DNA of 46,208 nt from Bacteroidia bacterium (GTDB lineage Bacteria; Bacteroidota; Bacteroidia; SpSt-205): contig JANZYW010000007.1 in NCBI GenBank assembly GCA_026413325.1, forward strand, positions 6,947 through 53,154, given 5' to 3'. A program made the position numbers and the translations under genes. Positions 19,403 through 28,616 of this stretch are shown here, one piece after another. A model generated the notes under the pieces. The model had not been told where the DNA came from. It saw only the letters and a program-made list of their open reading frames with translations, and made no database searches. Numbering within the stretch: position 1 is the first letter of the stretch; each line of letters opens with the position of its first letter.

Positions 19403-20584
19403 ATGCAAATGAAATTCCCTATGCGCTGGCTATTCTTCTTTAGCCTTTTCACGTGGATGTGGGCACAAGATGGCAAAGCCCTTTTCCAGGCCAACTGTGC
19501 TTCGTGCCATGCCGTCAATCGTCGGGTAGTGGGTCCTGCTCTCAAAGGAGCCCATGAACGTTGGGGTAACGATGAAGCGGAAATGGTCAAGTTCATTCAG
19601 AATTCCCAGGCATATATAAATGGAAATTTCAAAAATACCGCTTATGCCAAAAAGCTTTATGAAGAATATAATAAGGCTGTGATGACTGCCTTCACTGGTC
19701 TGTCTGAGGCCGAGATTAGGGCTATTTTAGGCTACATAAAGGCGGAGACGGAGGCTCTTGCTGCTGCGGCCAAGCCGGCAGGCGAGGCGTCGACTTCAGC
19801 AGGAGCCGTCTCAGGTGGTGGAGCTGATATAAGCCCGATTCTCTGGGTATTGGTACTGGCCCTTGGGGCTATTGCAGTTGCCCTTCTTGTTGCGACCCTT
19901 GCGCTGGCTCGCTTGCTCCGACCTGAGGTGGACTTGGCTCGTCCCTCCGCCTGGGATAAGCTGCGGAAAGCACTTGCTTCTCGTACTTTCATCGGATTAG
20001 CCGCCCTTTTAGGTTTCTTATGGCTTAGCAGTGCTACTGTCAAAAAGGCTCGGAAAGTGGGTCTGCACCAGGGATATCAGCCAGTCCAGCCTGTAGCCTT
20101 TTCTCACAAGACACACGCGGGGGAGTATAAGATCGCCTGCCAGTATTGTCACATCGGGGTTGAGAAGGGTAAGTCAGCTACAATCCCTTCTACCAATATC
20201 TGTATGAACTGTCATACGTACATCCAAGAGGGTTCTCGCTATGGTACGAAAGAGATAGCGAAGATTCTTGCCTCTTATGAATCGGGCAAACCGATAGAGT
20301 GGGTTCGTGTCCATAACCTCCCTGACCTGGTCTATTTCAACCACGCCCAGCATGTTAGAGTAGGGGGCATCGCATGCCAGACCTGCCATGGTCCGGTAGA
20401 GGAGATGGAAGAGGTGTATCAATATAGTGACCTGAGCATGGGATGGTGTATCAACTGCCATCGCCAAACCAAGGTAGATCTGACAGCGAATCCTTATTAC
20501 GCCCGCTTGCATGAGCAGCTCAAGGAAAAAGAGGTTACCGTCGAGCAGCTCGGTGGGTTAGAATGTTCCAAATGCCACTACTAA
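19403..20584 (+). CDS. actA: Alternative complex III subunit ActA: multiheme cytochrome c with fused N-terminal monoheme domain
   Basis: Six CXXCH motifs (CASCH, CQYCH, CMNCH, CQTCH, CINCH, CSKCH); immediately upstream of actB. Start is 19403 or 19409, not 19349. Confidence 0.92.
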   Translation: MQMKFPMRWLFFFSLFTWMWAQDGKALFQANCASCHAVNRRVVGPALKGAHERWGNDEAEMVKFIQNSQAYINGNFKNTAYAKKLYEEYNKAVMTAFTGLSEAEIRAILGYIKAETEALAAAAKPAGEASTSAGAVSGGGADISPILWVLVLALGAIAVALLVATLALARLLRPEVDLARPSAWDKLRKALASRTFIGLAALLGFLWLSSATVKKARKVGLHQGYQPVQPVAFSHKTHAGEYKIACQYCHIGVEKGKSATIPSTNICMNCHTYIQEGSRYGTKEIAKILASYESGKPIEWVRVHNLPDLVYFNHAQHVRVGGIACQTCHGPVEEMEEVYQYSDLSMGWCINCHRQTKVDLTANPYYARLHEQLKEKEVTVEQLGGLECSKCHY

Positions 20585-20596
20585 AAGAGCCAATCT

Positions 20597-23500
20597 ATGC
20601 GCGACTTTTCTCGAGATATCCCCGTTGAAGCCCTCTTTGAGGAGGGCACTTCCTCTAACAGACGTGATTTCCTCAAGTGGTGTGGTATCACTGTCAGTGC
20701 GGCGGTACTTGCTGCCTGTGAAAAAACACCCGTAAAGTATGCTCTCCCCTATGTGAAGAAGCCCGCAGAGCATACCCCGAGTGTCCCAGATTATTATGCC
20801 TCTACCTATTTTGATGGGCAGCTCTTTCAGTCTGTCCTCGTAAAAGTGCGGGATGGACGACCTATAAAGATAGAAGGCAATCCTTCCTACTCTCCTGCTG
20901 GGGGAGGCACGCATCCTCGAGGTCAAGCGTCTATACTCCCTCTTTACGACCACACCCGACTGCAGAAGCCTCTTTTGAATGGTCAGCCGGTGGACTGGAG
21001 TGCACTGGGGACGTCTTTCACGGAGCAACTCAAAGCGCAAGATGCCCAAGGCAAAATCATTTACCTCATCACCCCACCGATCATCAGTCCCAGTTTGCAA
21101 GCTTTGATACAGGAGTGGTTAGGTATCTTCAAACACGGCCGTCATATTATTTACGAAGCTGAGTCTTACGATGCGCTGCTATCAGTGCATGAAGCCCTTT
21201 TTGGTCGGCGTGTCCTCCCTACCTATCGATTTGATAAGGCACAAGTGATAGTGGGTTTCAATGCAGACTTCCTGGGTACATGGATAGACCCCACTACTTA
21301 TGCACGGCAGTGGTCTCAGAATCGTCATCTCTATGAGGGGCGAAATGATATGTCTCTTCATATTCAATTTGAGTCTGTACCCACTATTACGGGGCTCAGT
21401 GCGGATCGACGGATAGCAGCCTCTCCTTTCGAGGTTCGACGGGCGATTCTCAGTCTCTATAATAAGCTTGCTGAACTCGCGGGGCAGGCCCCTCTTACTG
21501 ACGAGCGCTGGGATACTCCTGGGGGAGACGTGGCTTATACAGCGCAGAAGCTCTGGGAAGCTCGTGGAAAAGCATTAGTTGTCACCCGTTCTCATAGTCC
21601 AGCTCTTCAGGCCGTCGTAGCGGGTATTAATCTTCTACTCGATGCATACGGGAACACTGCCTATGTCGATCCTGCCTGTTTTCTGAGGGGAGGGAAAGAA
21701 GCAGACTTTGAAGCTTTCCTATCTGATGCCCTTGAGAATCGAGTAGGAGCAGTTCTCTTTTATCAGGTAAACCCGATCTATAGTTATCCCGATGCACAGC
21801 GGGTCGAGCAAAGCCTGAAAGCCATCCCCATCACTGCAGCCATCCATACTCACTTACATGAGACAGCTCAGCTCTGTCAGTACGCTTTCTCAGAAAATCA
21901 CTATCTGGAGAGCTGGGGCGATGCACAGCCCTATGAAGGCCTCTATACCTTGCAACAGCCCACTATTTCTCGGATATTTTCCACTCGCTCTTTTCCGGAG
22001 ATTCTCTTGGGGTGGCTCGGGCGCTCTGAGTCGCACTTGGACTATCTCAAGGCTTTCTGGACTAAACAAGTGTATCCAGCCTACAAAGCCTATATCAAAG
22101 CGCTCGAATCAGGAAAAGCTACTCCTTTTTGGGGTGGAGTAGAAAGTCCTGTATCGGGAGAAACTCCCGAGAATTTCTGGGTGAACGCTCTGGAACGGGG
22201 AGTGGTCGATCTCACGATACTTCCTTCTAAGCAACCCAAGGTACAGTGGAAACCCACCGAATGGATAGCCCAGATACCTACTGAGGAGAAAGCCCCCCTG
22301 ACGCTTTATTTGTACGAGAAAGTAGGGATTGGAGATGGTACACAAGCGGGTAATCCTTGGCTTCAAGAGTTACCAGACCCTGTTTCTCGGGTGGCATGGG
22401 ATAACTACATCGTTATTTCTCCCGTTTTGGCTCGAGAAAAGGGCCTACAAACGAATGATGTAGCTCGCATCACCGCTGGGGAGCAGAGCATGGAGTTACC
22501 TGTGTATGTCCTCCCTGGGGTGGCAGTGGATACCATCGGTGTGGCGATAGGGTATGGGCGGAAGGCAGGAGGAAGAGCGGCTGTAGGTATCGGTCAAAAC
22601 GGCTATCCTTTCTTCAGTAGGCTTCCCTCTGGGCATCGGACCTGTGTGGTGTCGAACGTCTCGCTTCAGAAGACAGGACAGACGTATGAGCTCGCCCGTG
22701 TCCAGCAGTGGGAGACCTATGTGGGCCGAGAGTACATTCGGGAAACCTCCCTCACTGCCTACAAAGCCGATCCCCACGCCGGCAACCACGAAGAGCCGAA
22801 GCTCATCAACCTGTGGTGGAAAGAGCATCCGATGCCTGGCCATCGATGGGGAATGGCTATAGACCTTACTGCTTGTATCGGCTGTGGGGCTTGTGTCGTG
22901 GCTTGTGTGGCGGAAAACAATATCCCTGTCGTTGGACGTGATGAAATGCGACGAGGGAGAGACATGCATTGGATTCGAATCGACCGCTATTTCACCTCAG
23001 TGGCAGGACACACGGGGAAGGCAGAAGAATTTCCTCCTCCCCCCGCAGAAGATTTCCCTCGTGCTTTCTTCCAGCCCATGTTATGCCAACATTGCGACCA
23101 TGCTCCCTGTGAGACTGTGTGCCCCGTTCTCGCTATCGCCCATAGCTCTGAAGGCATCAATCAACAAGTCTATAATCGCTGTGTAGGCACCCGATATTGT
23201 GCCAACAACTGCCCGTACAAAGTGCGTCGCTTCAACTGGTTTGATTACACCAATGCAGAAAATTGGGCCTTCAATCCAGTGGATGAGCTGGGCCGAATGG
23301 TGCTCAATCCCGATGTGACCGTTCGGGCTCGAGGAGTGATGGAGAAGTGCAGCTTTTGTGTACAACGGATACAGGCGGCTAAGCTGGAGGCTAAAAAGGA
23401 AAGACGCCCCCTTCGCGATGGGGATGTCAAGACAGCTTGTCAGCAGGCTTGCCCTACCGGCGGTATTACCTTCGGAGATCTGAATGATCCTGAGAGCCTT

Positions 23501-23626
23501 GTTTCCAAACGTACATCCGAACCTCGGGGGTACTACGCTCTGTCTGAGTTGAATGTGCGGCCTTCTATCCGCTATCTGGTCAAAGTACGCAATGCAGAAA
23601 TCCCTCAACCGAAACAACACGCATAG
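20597..23626 (+). CDS. actB: Alternative complex III subunit ActB (molybdopterin-oxidoreductase-like plus FeS domain)
   Basis: Tat-like N-terminus NRRDFLKWCG...LAAC; cysteine clusters CIGCGACVVAC, CQHCDHAPCETVCPV, CVGTRYCANNCPYKVRRFNWF, CSFCVQRI...CQQACP. Confidence 0.95.
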   Translation: MRDFSRDIPVEALFEEGTSSNRRDFLKWCGITVSAAVLAACEKTPVKYALPYVKKPAEHTPSVPDYYASTYFDGQLFQSVLVKVRDGRPIKIEGNPSYSPAGGGTHPRGQASILPLYDHTRLQKPLLNGQPVDWSALGTSFTEQLKAQDAQGKIIYLITPPIISPSLQALIQEWLGIFKHGRHIIYEAESYDALLSVHEALFGRRVLPTYRFDKAQVIVGFNADFLGTWIDPTTYARQWSQNRHLYEGRNDMSLHIQFESVPTITGLSADRRIAASPFEVRRAILSLYNKLAELAGQAPLTDERWDTPGGDVAYTAQKLWEARGKALVVTRSHSPALQAVVAGINLLLDAYGNTAYVDPACFLRGGKEADFEAFLSDALENRVGAVLFYQVNPIYSYPDAQRVEQSLKAIPITAAIHTHLHETAQLCQYAFSENHYLESWGDAQPYEGLYTLQQPTISRIFSTRSFPEILLGWLGRSESHLDYLKAFWTKQVYPAYKAYIKALESGKATPFWGGVESPVSGETPENFWVNALERGVVDLTILPSKQPKVQWKPTEWIAQIPTEEKAPLTLYLYEKVGIGDGTQAGNPWLQELPDPVSRVAWDNYIVISPVLAREKGLQTNDVARITAGEQSMELPVYVLPGVAVDTIGVAIGYGRKAGGRAAVGIGQNGYPFFSRLPSGHRTCVVSNVSLQKTGQTYELARVQQWETYVGREYIRETSLTAYKADPHAGNHEEPKLINLWWKEHPMPGHRWGMAIDLTACIGCGACVVACVAENNIPVVGRDEMRRGRDMHWIRIDRYFTSVAGHTGKAEEFPPPPAEDFPRAFFQPMLCQHCDHAPCETVCPVLAIAHSSEGINQQVYNRCVGTRYCANNCPYKVRRFNWFDYTNAENWAFNPVDELGRMVLNPDVTVRARGVMEKCSFCVQRIQAAKLEAKKERRPLRDGDVKTACQQACPTGGITFGDLNDPESLVSKRTSEPRGYYALSELNVRPSIRYLVKVRNAEIPQPKQHA

Positions 23627-23628
23627 TT

Positions 23629-25083
23629 ATGTTTGAGAGTCCGATACGAGAGCCACTCATTTTGGGGCGGAAAACCTATCGTCAGATTACAGATGACCTC
23701 GTGGCCCCTATATTAGGCCCAGCCAGCTGGAAGTGGTATGTGACTACTGCTTTTACTGCGGCGGTAATGTTTGCTGGTTTCGCAGCGATAGCCTATACCC
23801 TCTGGGTGGGGATCGGAACATGGGGGCTCAATAAGACCGTGGGCTGGGCTTTCGACATCACGAACTTTGTCTTCTGGATAGGCATCGGTCATGCAGGGAC
23901 ACTCATATCGGCTATTCTTTTGCTCTTTAGACAGCGGTGGCGTATGGCTATCAATAGAGCAGCAGAGGCCATGACCATATTTGCCGTGATTTGCGCTGGT
24001 CTCTTCCCCATCATACATATGGGCAGACCTTGGCTGGCTTTCTGGGTACTTCCCCTCCCTAATACACATGGTTCTCTTTGGGTTAACTTCAACTCTCCTC
24101 TTCTATGGGACGTTTTTGCCATCAGCACGTATTTTACGATTTCGCTTTTATTCTGGTATACAGGACTCATACCTGACTTGGCGATGGTCCGGGACCGGGC
24201 GAAGCCTGGAAGCTTTGCTCGGTGGGCCTATGGCATCCTGGCTTTCGGTTGGACAGGAAGTGCTAAGCAGTGGCAGCGATTCGAAGCGGTTTCCCTCGTA
24301 CTGGCAGGACTTTCTACTCCTCTCGTTCTTTCTGTGCATTCCATCGTGAGCTTCGACTTTGCCACCTCTATACTGCCGGGATGGCATACGACGATCTTTC
24401 CTCCCTACTTCGTAGCGGGTGCGATTTTCTCAGGCTTCGGCATGGTACTTACCTTGATGATCGTCACCCGTGAAGTCCTGAATCTCAAAGACTACATTAC
24501 GCTGGAGCATATCGACGCCATGGCGAAAGTTACCCTTGCTACGGGTATGATGGTAGGGTTTGCCTATGCTACGGAGTTCTTTATAGCCTGGTATTCTGGA
24601 TCATATTGGGAGCGGTATATCTTTCTCAATCGCGCTTTTGGTCCTTACTGGTGGTCCTACTGGGCTATGGTCAGCTGCAATCTTTTTATTCCGCAGGTCT
24701 TCTGGTTCAAGAAGCTCAGAAGAAGTCCGTGGTTTGTATTTGTGATTTCTATTTTTGTAAACATAGGTATGTGGTTTGAGCGGTTTGTGATTATCGTGAC
24801 ATCTCTTCATCGTGATTTTCTATCCTCTTCTTGGCGCATGTATGCTCCTACCTGGGTAGAAGTGACGATTTTTGCGGGCACGTTTGGTCTATTTCTCACA
24901 CTATATCTTCTCTTTGCTCGCTATCTCCCCGTCATCGCAGCCGCTGAGACTAAGAGTATCCTCAAGACCTCTGGAGATCAGTATGCAGGGGTTTCTTGGG
25001 AAGCGTATCAAGCACGAAAACGGGAAGGGGCGATTGCTCCTGCTTTTCATCCTGCAATGGATCCGGATTCTCCCCACTCCTAA
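23629..25083 (+). CDS. actC: Alternative complex III subunit ActC (NrfD-like membrane protein)
   Basis: Multi-TM NrfD-family protein (FWIGIGHAGTLISAILLLFRQRWR...IIHMGRPWLAFW), in the actABCDEF order. Confidence 0.95.
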   Translation: MFESPIREPLILGRKTYRQITDDLVAPILGPASWKWYVTTAFTAAVMFAGFAAIAYTLWVGIGTWGLNKTVGWAFDITNFVFWIGIGHAGTLISAILLLFRQRWRMAINRAAEAMTIFAVICAGLFPIIHMGRPWLAFWVLPLPNTHGSLWVNFNSPLLWDVFAISTYFTISLLFWYTGLIPDLAMVRDRAKPGSFARWAYGILAFGWTGSAKQWQRFEAVSLVLAGLSTPLVLSVHSIVSFDFATSILPGWHTTIFPPYFVAGAIFSGFGMVLTLMIVTREVLNLKDYITLEHIDAMAKVTLATGMMVGFAYATEFFIAWYSGSYWERYIFLNRAFGPYWWSYWAMVSCNLFIPQVFWFKKLRRSPWFVFVISIFVNIGMWFERFVIIVTSLHRDFLSSSWRMYAPTWVEVTIFAGTFGLFLTLYLLFARYLPVIAAAETKSILKTSGDQYAGVSWEAYQARKREGAIAPAFHPAMDPDSPHS

Positions 25084-25096
25084 TCATACTTAGTCT

Positions 25097-25603
25097 ATGG
25101 CGAAGTATCTCATAGCCTTATATGAAGAGGAGGATAAGCTCCTCAGTGCTGTGGAAGCCCTTCAAAAAGAAGGAATTCCTCTCCATGAAGTTTGTACGCC
25201 TTATCCTGTACATGGGTTAGATCAGGCCTTACATCTTCGAAAGTCCCGCTTGCCGGATGCTGCATTCGTCTATGGGGCTTTGGGGACGTTATCCGCTTTA
25301 TCCATGCAGATCTATATGTACACTATCGATTGGCCTGTCAATATTGGCGGCAAATCACATTTGCCCTTCCCGAGTTTTATCCCGATCACCTTCGAGCTAA
25401 CTGTACTTTTTGCAGGTGTACTCATGTTCTTTTCCTATCTGGCGGTTAATCGTTTTTATCCCGGGAAAAAAGCGGTGGTATATGATTCGCGTCAAACGGA
25501 CGATGCGATGGTCGTCGCTATTGCAGAGCAGACTGCTTGGGAGGCTGCTCGAGCTATATTCGAGAAAACAGGTGCCGCAGAGGCTAAAATAGTCGAACTA
25601 TGA
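25097..25603 (+). CDS. actD: Alternative complex III subunit ActD (DUF3341)
   Basis: Two-TM protein with GGKSHLPFPSFIPITFELTVLFAG; position in the operon. Confidence 0.93.
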   Translation: MAKYLIALYEEEDKLLSAVEALQKEGIPLHEVCTPYPVHGLDQALHLRKSRLPDAAFVYGALGTLSALSMQIYMYTIDWPVNIGGKSHLPFPSFIPITFELTVLFAGVLMFFSYLAVNRFYPGKKAVVYDSRQTDDAMVVAIAEQTAWEAARAIFEKTGAAEAKIVEL

Positions 25604-26214
25604 AGAGCATTCACTTTGTCTTTGCTTACTCGTCTCTACTTATCCTCCTTTCAGCATGCGCAGCCTCAGACCCTACTGATACGGGGGTAGAGTATGCGCC
25701 GCAGATGTACCACTCTATTCCACTGGATCCCTATTCCCAGCTGGACTATCACAAGTATACTCCTGATGGCAAGCATCTCATCGAGCCTGTGGCAGGTACC
25801 ATCCCCCGTGGTAAAGTATCCTACCTCTATCCTTTTCCTAATACCAACGAAGGGTATGAGGAAGCAGGCAAAAAGCTTACAAATCCTCTTCCTGCTACCC
25901 CTGAAAACCTGGCAGAGGGGAAAAGACTCTATGAACTCTACTGTATACACTGTCACGGAGAGAAAGGAGATGGGCAAGGCTCTATTGTACAAGCGGGCAA
26001 GTTTCCTCCCCCTCCTTCTTACTACGGTCCACAGCTAAAAGATCTACCCGAAGGGAAAATGTTTCATAGCATCACCTATGGCAAAAATCTGATGGGGTCT
26101 CACGCTTCGCAACTCTCCCCAGAAGAACGCTGGAAAGTCATTTTGTATGTAAAAGAGCTCCGGGCTCAAGGATTGGCGAGTGGAACATCCGATATGAAAT
26201 CTGAAAAGAAGTAA
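25600..26214 (+). CDS. actE: Alternative complex III subunit ActE (monoheme cytochrome c lipoprotein)
   Basis: Lipobox LLSACAA; LAEGKRLYELYCIHCHGEKGDGQGSI; overlaps actD stop by 4 nt. Confidence 0.93.
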   Translation: MKSIHFVFAYSSLLILLSACAASDPTDTGVEYAPQMYHSIPLDPYSQLDYHKYTPDGKHLIEPVAGTIPRGKVSYLYPFPNTNEGYEEAGKKLTNPLPATPENLAEGKRLYELYCIHCHGEKGDGQGSIVQAGKFPPPPSYYGPQLKDLPEGKMFHSITYGKNLMGSHASQLSPEERWKVILYVKELRAQGLASGTSDMKSEKK

Positions 26215-26218
26215 TTCT

Positions 26219-27493
26219 ATGGCACACGCTCAGCATACATCGTCTGTGAATTGGCAGGAGAAATTTATAGTTCCCCCAACCATACGGAAGGCATTGCTCG
26301 TATTTTTGATAGGGGGACTGTCGCTTATAGGGATCGGCCTTGTACAGCTTCTTCTTGGTGGGCATCATGCGGACTCAGGGGGACATCATGCAGCTCCTTG
26401 GCTCAGTCGTCTCGCCGCAAATGCGCTCATCACCAGTATGTACCTTTTAGGCATCAGTATTTTGTCGTTGTTTTTTATGGCTGTGGGATATGCTGCGAAT
26501 GCTGGCTGGTATGTAATGCTCCAGCGGATTCCGCAGGCTTTCACTCACTTCTTACCAATAGGGGCTGTCTTACTTGCTCTCGTTACGATAGGCTTCTCGG
26601 GTGTTTTGTATGAATGGACGCATGCGGACGTCGTCGCAAAGGATGCTATCCTTCAACACAAAAAGGGCTATCTCAATATCCCATTTTTTGTAGGACGGTT
26701 GGTAGTCATTTTGGGAGGTTGGCTCCTTTTCTGGCGAGGTTTTGTGCGAAACTGGGAAAAGCTGGATGAAACGGGGGAGATCAGATCTTTTCATACCCTT
26801 CGCCGGCTCGCAGCGGGTTTCATAGTCTTCTTTGCCCTGAGCTGGTCTGTGGCCAGCTGGGACTGGTTGATGAGCACTTCTCCTCACTGGTTCAGTACTA
26901 TGTTTGCTGTCTACAACTTTGCGAATCTTTGGATAACGACTCTCTGCCTCATTACCCTGAGTGCTGTCTTTCTCAAGTTTCACGGATATCTTACAGGGGT
27001 GAACGACAGTCATATACATGACTTAGGCAAGTTTGTATTTGCCTTCAGCATTTTCTGGACGTACATCTTCTATGGTCAGTTTATGCTCATCTGGTATGCG
27101 AATATCCCTGAGGAGACCTTCTGGTTTTATGAGCGCATTCGGGCCCATGTGAACCCGCAGTATGTCCCTATATTTTATCTGACGCTAGTCCTGAACTTCC
27201 TTTTGCCTTTGATTGGTCTCATGAGTGCCAGCATTAAACGGAGCAAGATATGGCTTGCCATCGTAACCACGATCCTGTTGTTTACCCATTGGCTGGATAC
27301 ATTCATGGTAGTGATGCCGTCGGTTGCAGGCGGGGCCGGCGGATTAGGTTTTATGGAAGTCGGATTCTTCTTAACGGGGCTCTCGGCATTCTTATGGCTT
27401 GCTGCGAATCGACTCTCTAAAGCTCCTGTACTCCTTCCTCGGCATCATCCCTACTTGGAAGAGAGTGTGCATCATAGTTACGAACCCATGTAA
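26219..27493 (+). CDS. actF: Alternative complex III subunit ActF (NrfD-like quinol:cytochrome c oxidoreductase subunit)
   Basis: Multi-TM, ASWDWLMSTSPHWFSTMFAVYNFANLW; operon position. Confidence 0.93.
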   Translation: MAHAQHTSSVNWQEKFIVPPTIRKALLVFLIGGLSLIGIGLVQLLLGGHHADSGGHHAAPWLSRLAANALITSMYLLGISILSLFFMAVGYAANAGWYVMLQRIPQAFTHFLPIGAVLLALVTIGFSGVLYEWTHADVVAKDAILQHKKGYLNIPFFVGRLVVILGGWLLFWRGFVRNWEKLDETGEIRSFHTLRRLAAGFIVFFALSWSVASWDWLMSTSPHWFSTMFAVYNFANLWITTLCLITLSAVFLKFHGYLTGVNDSHIHDLGKFVFAFSIFWTYIFYGQFMLIWYANIPEETFWFYERIRAHVNPQYVPIFYLTLVLNFLLPLIGLMSASIKRSKIWLAIVTTILLFTHWLDTFMVVMPSVAGGAGGLGFMEVGFFLTGLSAFLWLAANRLSKAPVLLPRHHPYLEESVHHSYEPM

Positions 27494-27518
27494 AAAACTA
27501 TTACCTTTGTGTCAGTTT

Positions 27519-27761
27519 ATGGCGATGCCTAAGATCGAACCCATGGAGATGGAAGCACAGATTCGTCATGTGCGTCGAGTGCTTACACTGGAGCTGAATC
27601 GGTTTAAAGTCACGGGAAAGGCTTCTCTGACAGAGATGGAGATTGTCCGGGCTTTAGACACTCTTCGGTATTTTGAAAGAAAGGGGATTCGTAACTTAGA
27701 CTATGTAGATTTAGCTCGGTTTCAGCGTATTCTGCTGCGGCTTCCCGCTTCCGAAAACTAA
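27519..27761 (+). CDS. Small conserved-looking hypothetical protein
   Basis: MAMPKIEPMEMEAQIRHVRRVLTLELNRFKVTGKASLTEMEIVRALDTLRYFERKGIRNLDYVDLARFQRILLRLPASEN; preceded by TACCTTTG at 27502-27509. Confidence 0.6.
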   Translation: MAMPKIEPMEMEAQIRHVRRVLTLELNRFKVTGKASLTEMEIVRALDTLRYFERKGIRNLDYVDLARFQRILLRLPASEN

Positions 27762-27785
27762 TATCTTCTCACTCTATTTGAGTTT

Positions 27786-28616
27786 TTGCGCTTGACTGTG
27801 CAGTCAGCGTCAGCTGCCTATTGGGGTCACTGGCTGCTCATAGCCAGTGGCCTCCTTTTATTTGTGGGCCTGTCTTTTTATCTCCCTCCTGGCTGGGAGC
27901 GTTTAGAACTTCCTCAGGAAGCGGATACCCTTCCGGCTCCGCGATGGGAAGGCCCTCCTCTGTTAGCTCGGGTTCCGCGCCCTCTCAGATCTCTCTCCCA
28001 GAAAGTCTTTCCGTCTGGTTTGGACTCGTTATCGCCTCCTGGGCAAGATGCGCCAGAGCGCATCCTCCTGATAGGAGATTCTATGATAGAATGGTTTCGG
28101 CTTCGTCTCGCTCGTTGGTGTCGAGAGGCGGGTTATGCTCTCTACACCGTCATATGGCCCAGTTCGAACCTGGTTTGGTGGGGAAGCAGTGATACCCTGA
28201 CAAGCTTCATTCGTCGTTTTAATCCAACCTATGTTCTCATTTGTGTAGGATCGAATGAACTTTTCATACCCGCTATTCATAAACGGAGGCCTTATTTGAG
28301 ACGGATACTGACCCAAGTAGAGCCTTTGCCGTATGTATGGATCGGCCCTCCCAACTGGAAGGAGGATACGGGTATAAATGATCTCATCCGAGATATAGTG
28401 GGCCCTGATCGTTTTTACGAATCTCGCCATCTTATTCTGGAGAGGCTTTCAGATGGAGCGCATCCAGTGCCATCTGCTGCGTATAGATGGGCGGATAGTG
28501 TGGTTATTTTCCTAAGGGATTCTGCTCTTTTTCCACTTTCTTTTGCGGGTACTTTATCCTCCGATAGGATAGCTCGTCCTCACTACACAGTACTTTTGGA
28601 GCCGCATGGGCCTTGA
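27786..28616 (+). CDS. SGNH/GDSL-like hydrolase, membrane-anchored; putative acetyltransferase partner of the adjacent MBOAT
   Basis: N-terminal TM; ILLIGDSMIEWF (block I), CVGSNELF (block III), SDGAHP (block V); overlaps the MBOAT start. Confidence 0.8.
   Translation: MRLTVQSASAAYWGHWLLIASGLLLFVGLSFYLPPGWERLELPQEADTLPAPRWEGPPLLARVPRPLRSLSQKVFPSGLDSLSPPGQDAPERILLIGDSMIEWFRLRLARWCREAGYALYTVIWPSSNLVWWGSSDTLTSFIRRFNPTYVLICVGSNELFIPAIHKRRPYLRRILTQVEPLPYVWIGPPNWKEDTGINDLIRDIVGPDRFYESRHLILERLSDGAHPVPSAAYRWADSVVIFLRDSALFPLSFAGTLSSDRIARPHYTVLLEPHGP

Noticed and set aside
20558-21100. 180-aa minus-strand ORF
   Set aside because: Antisense to the actB N-terminus; no recognisable domain.
23081-23620. 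179-aa minus-strand ORF
   Set aside because: Antisense to actB ferredoxin-like cysteine clusters.
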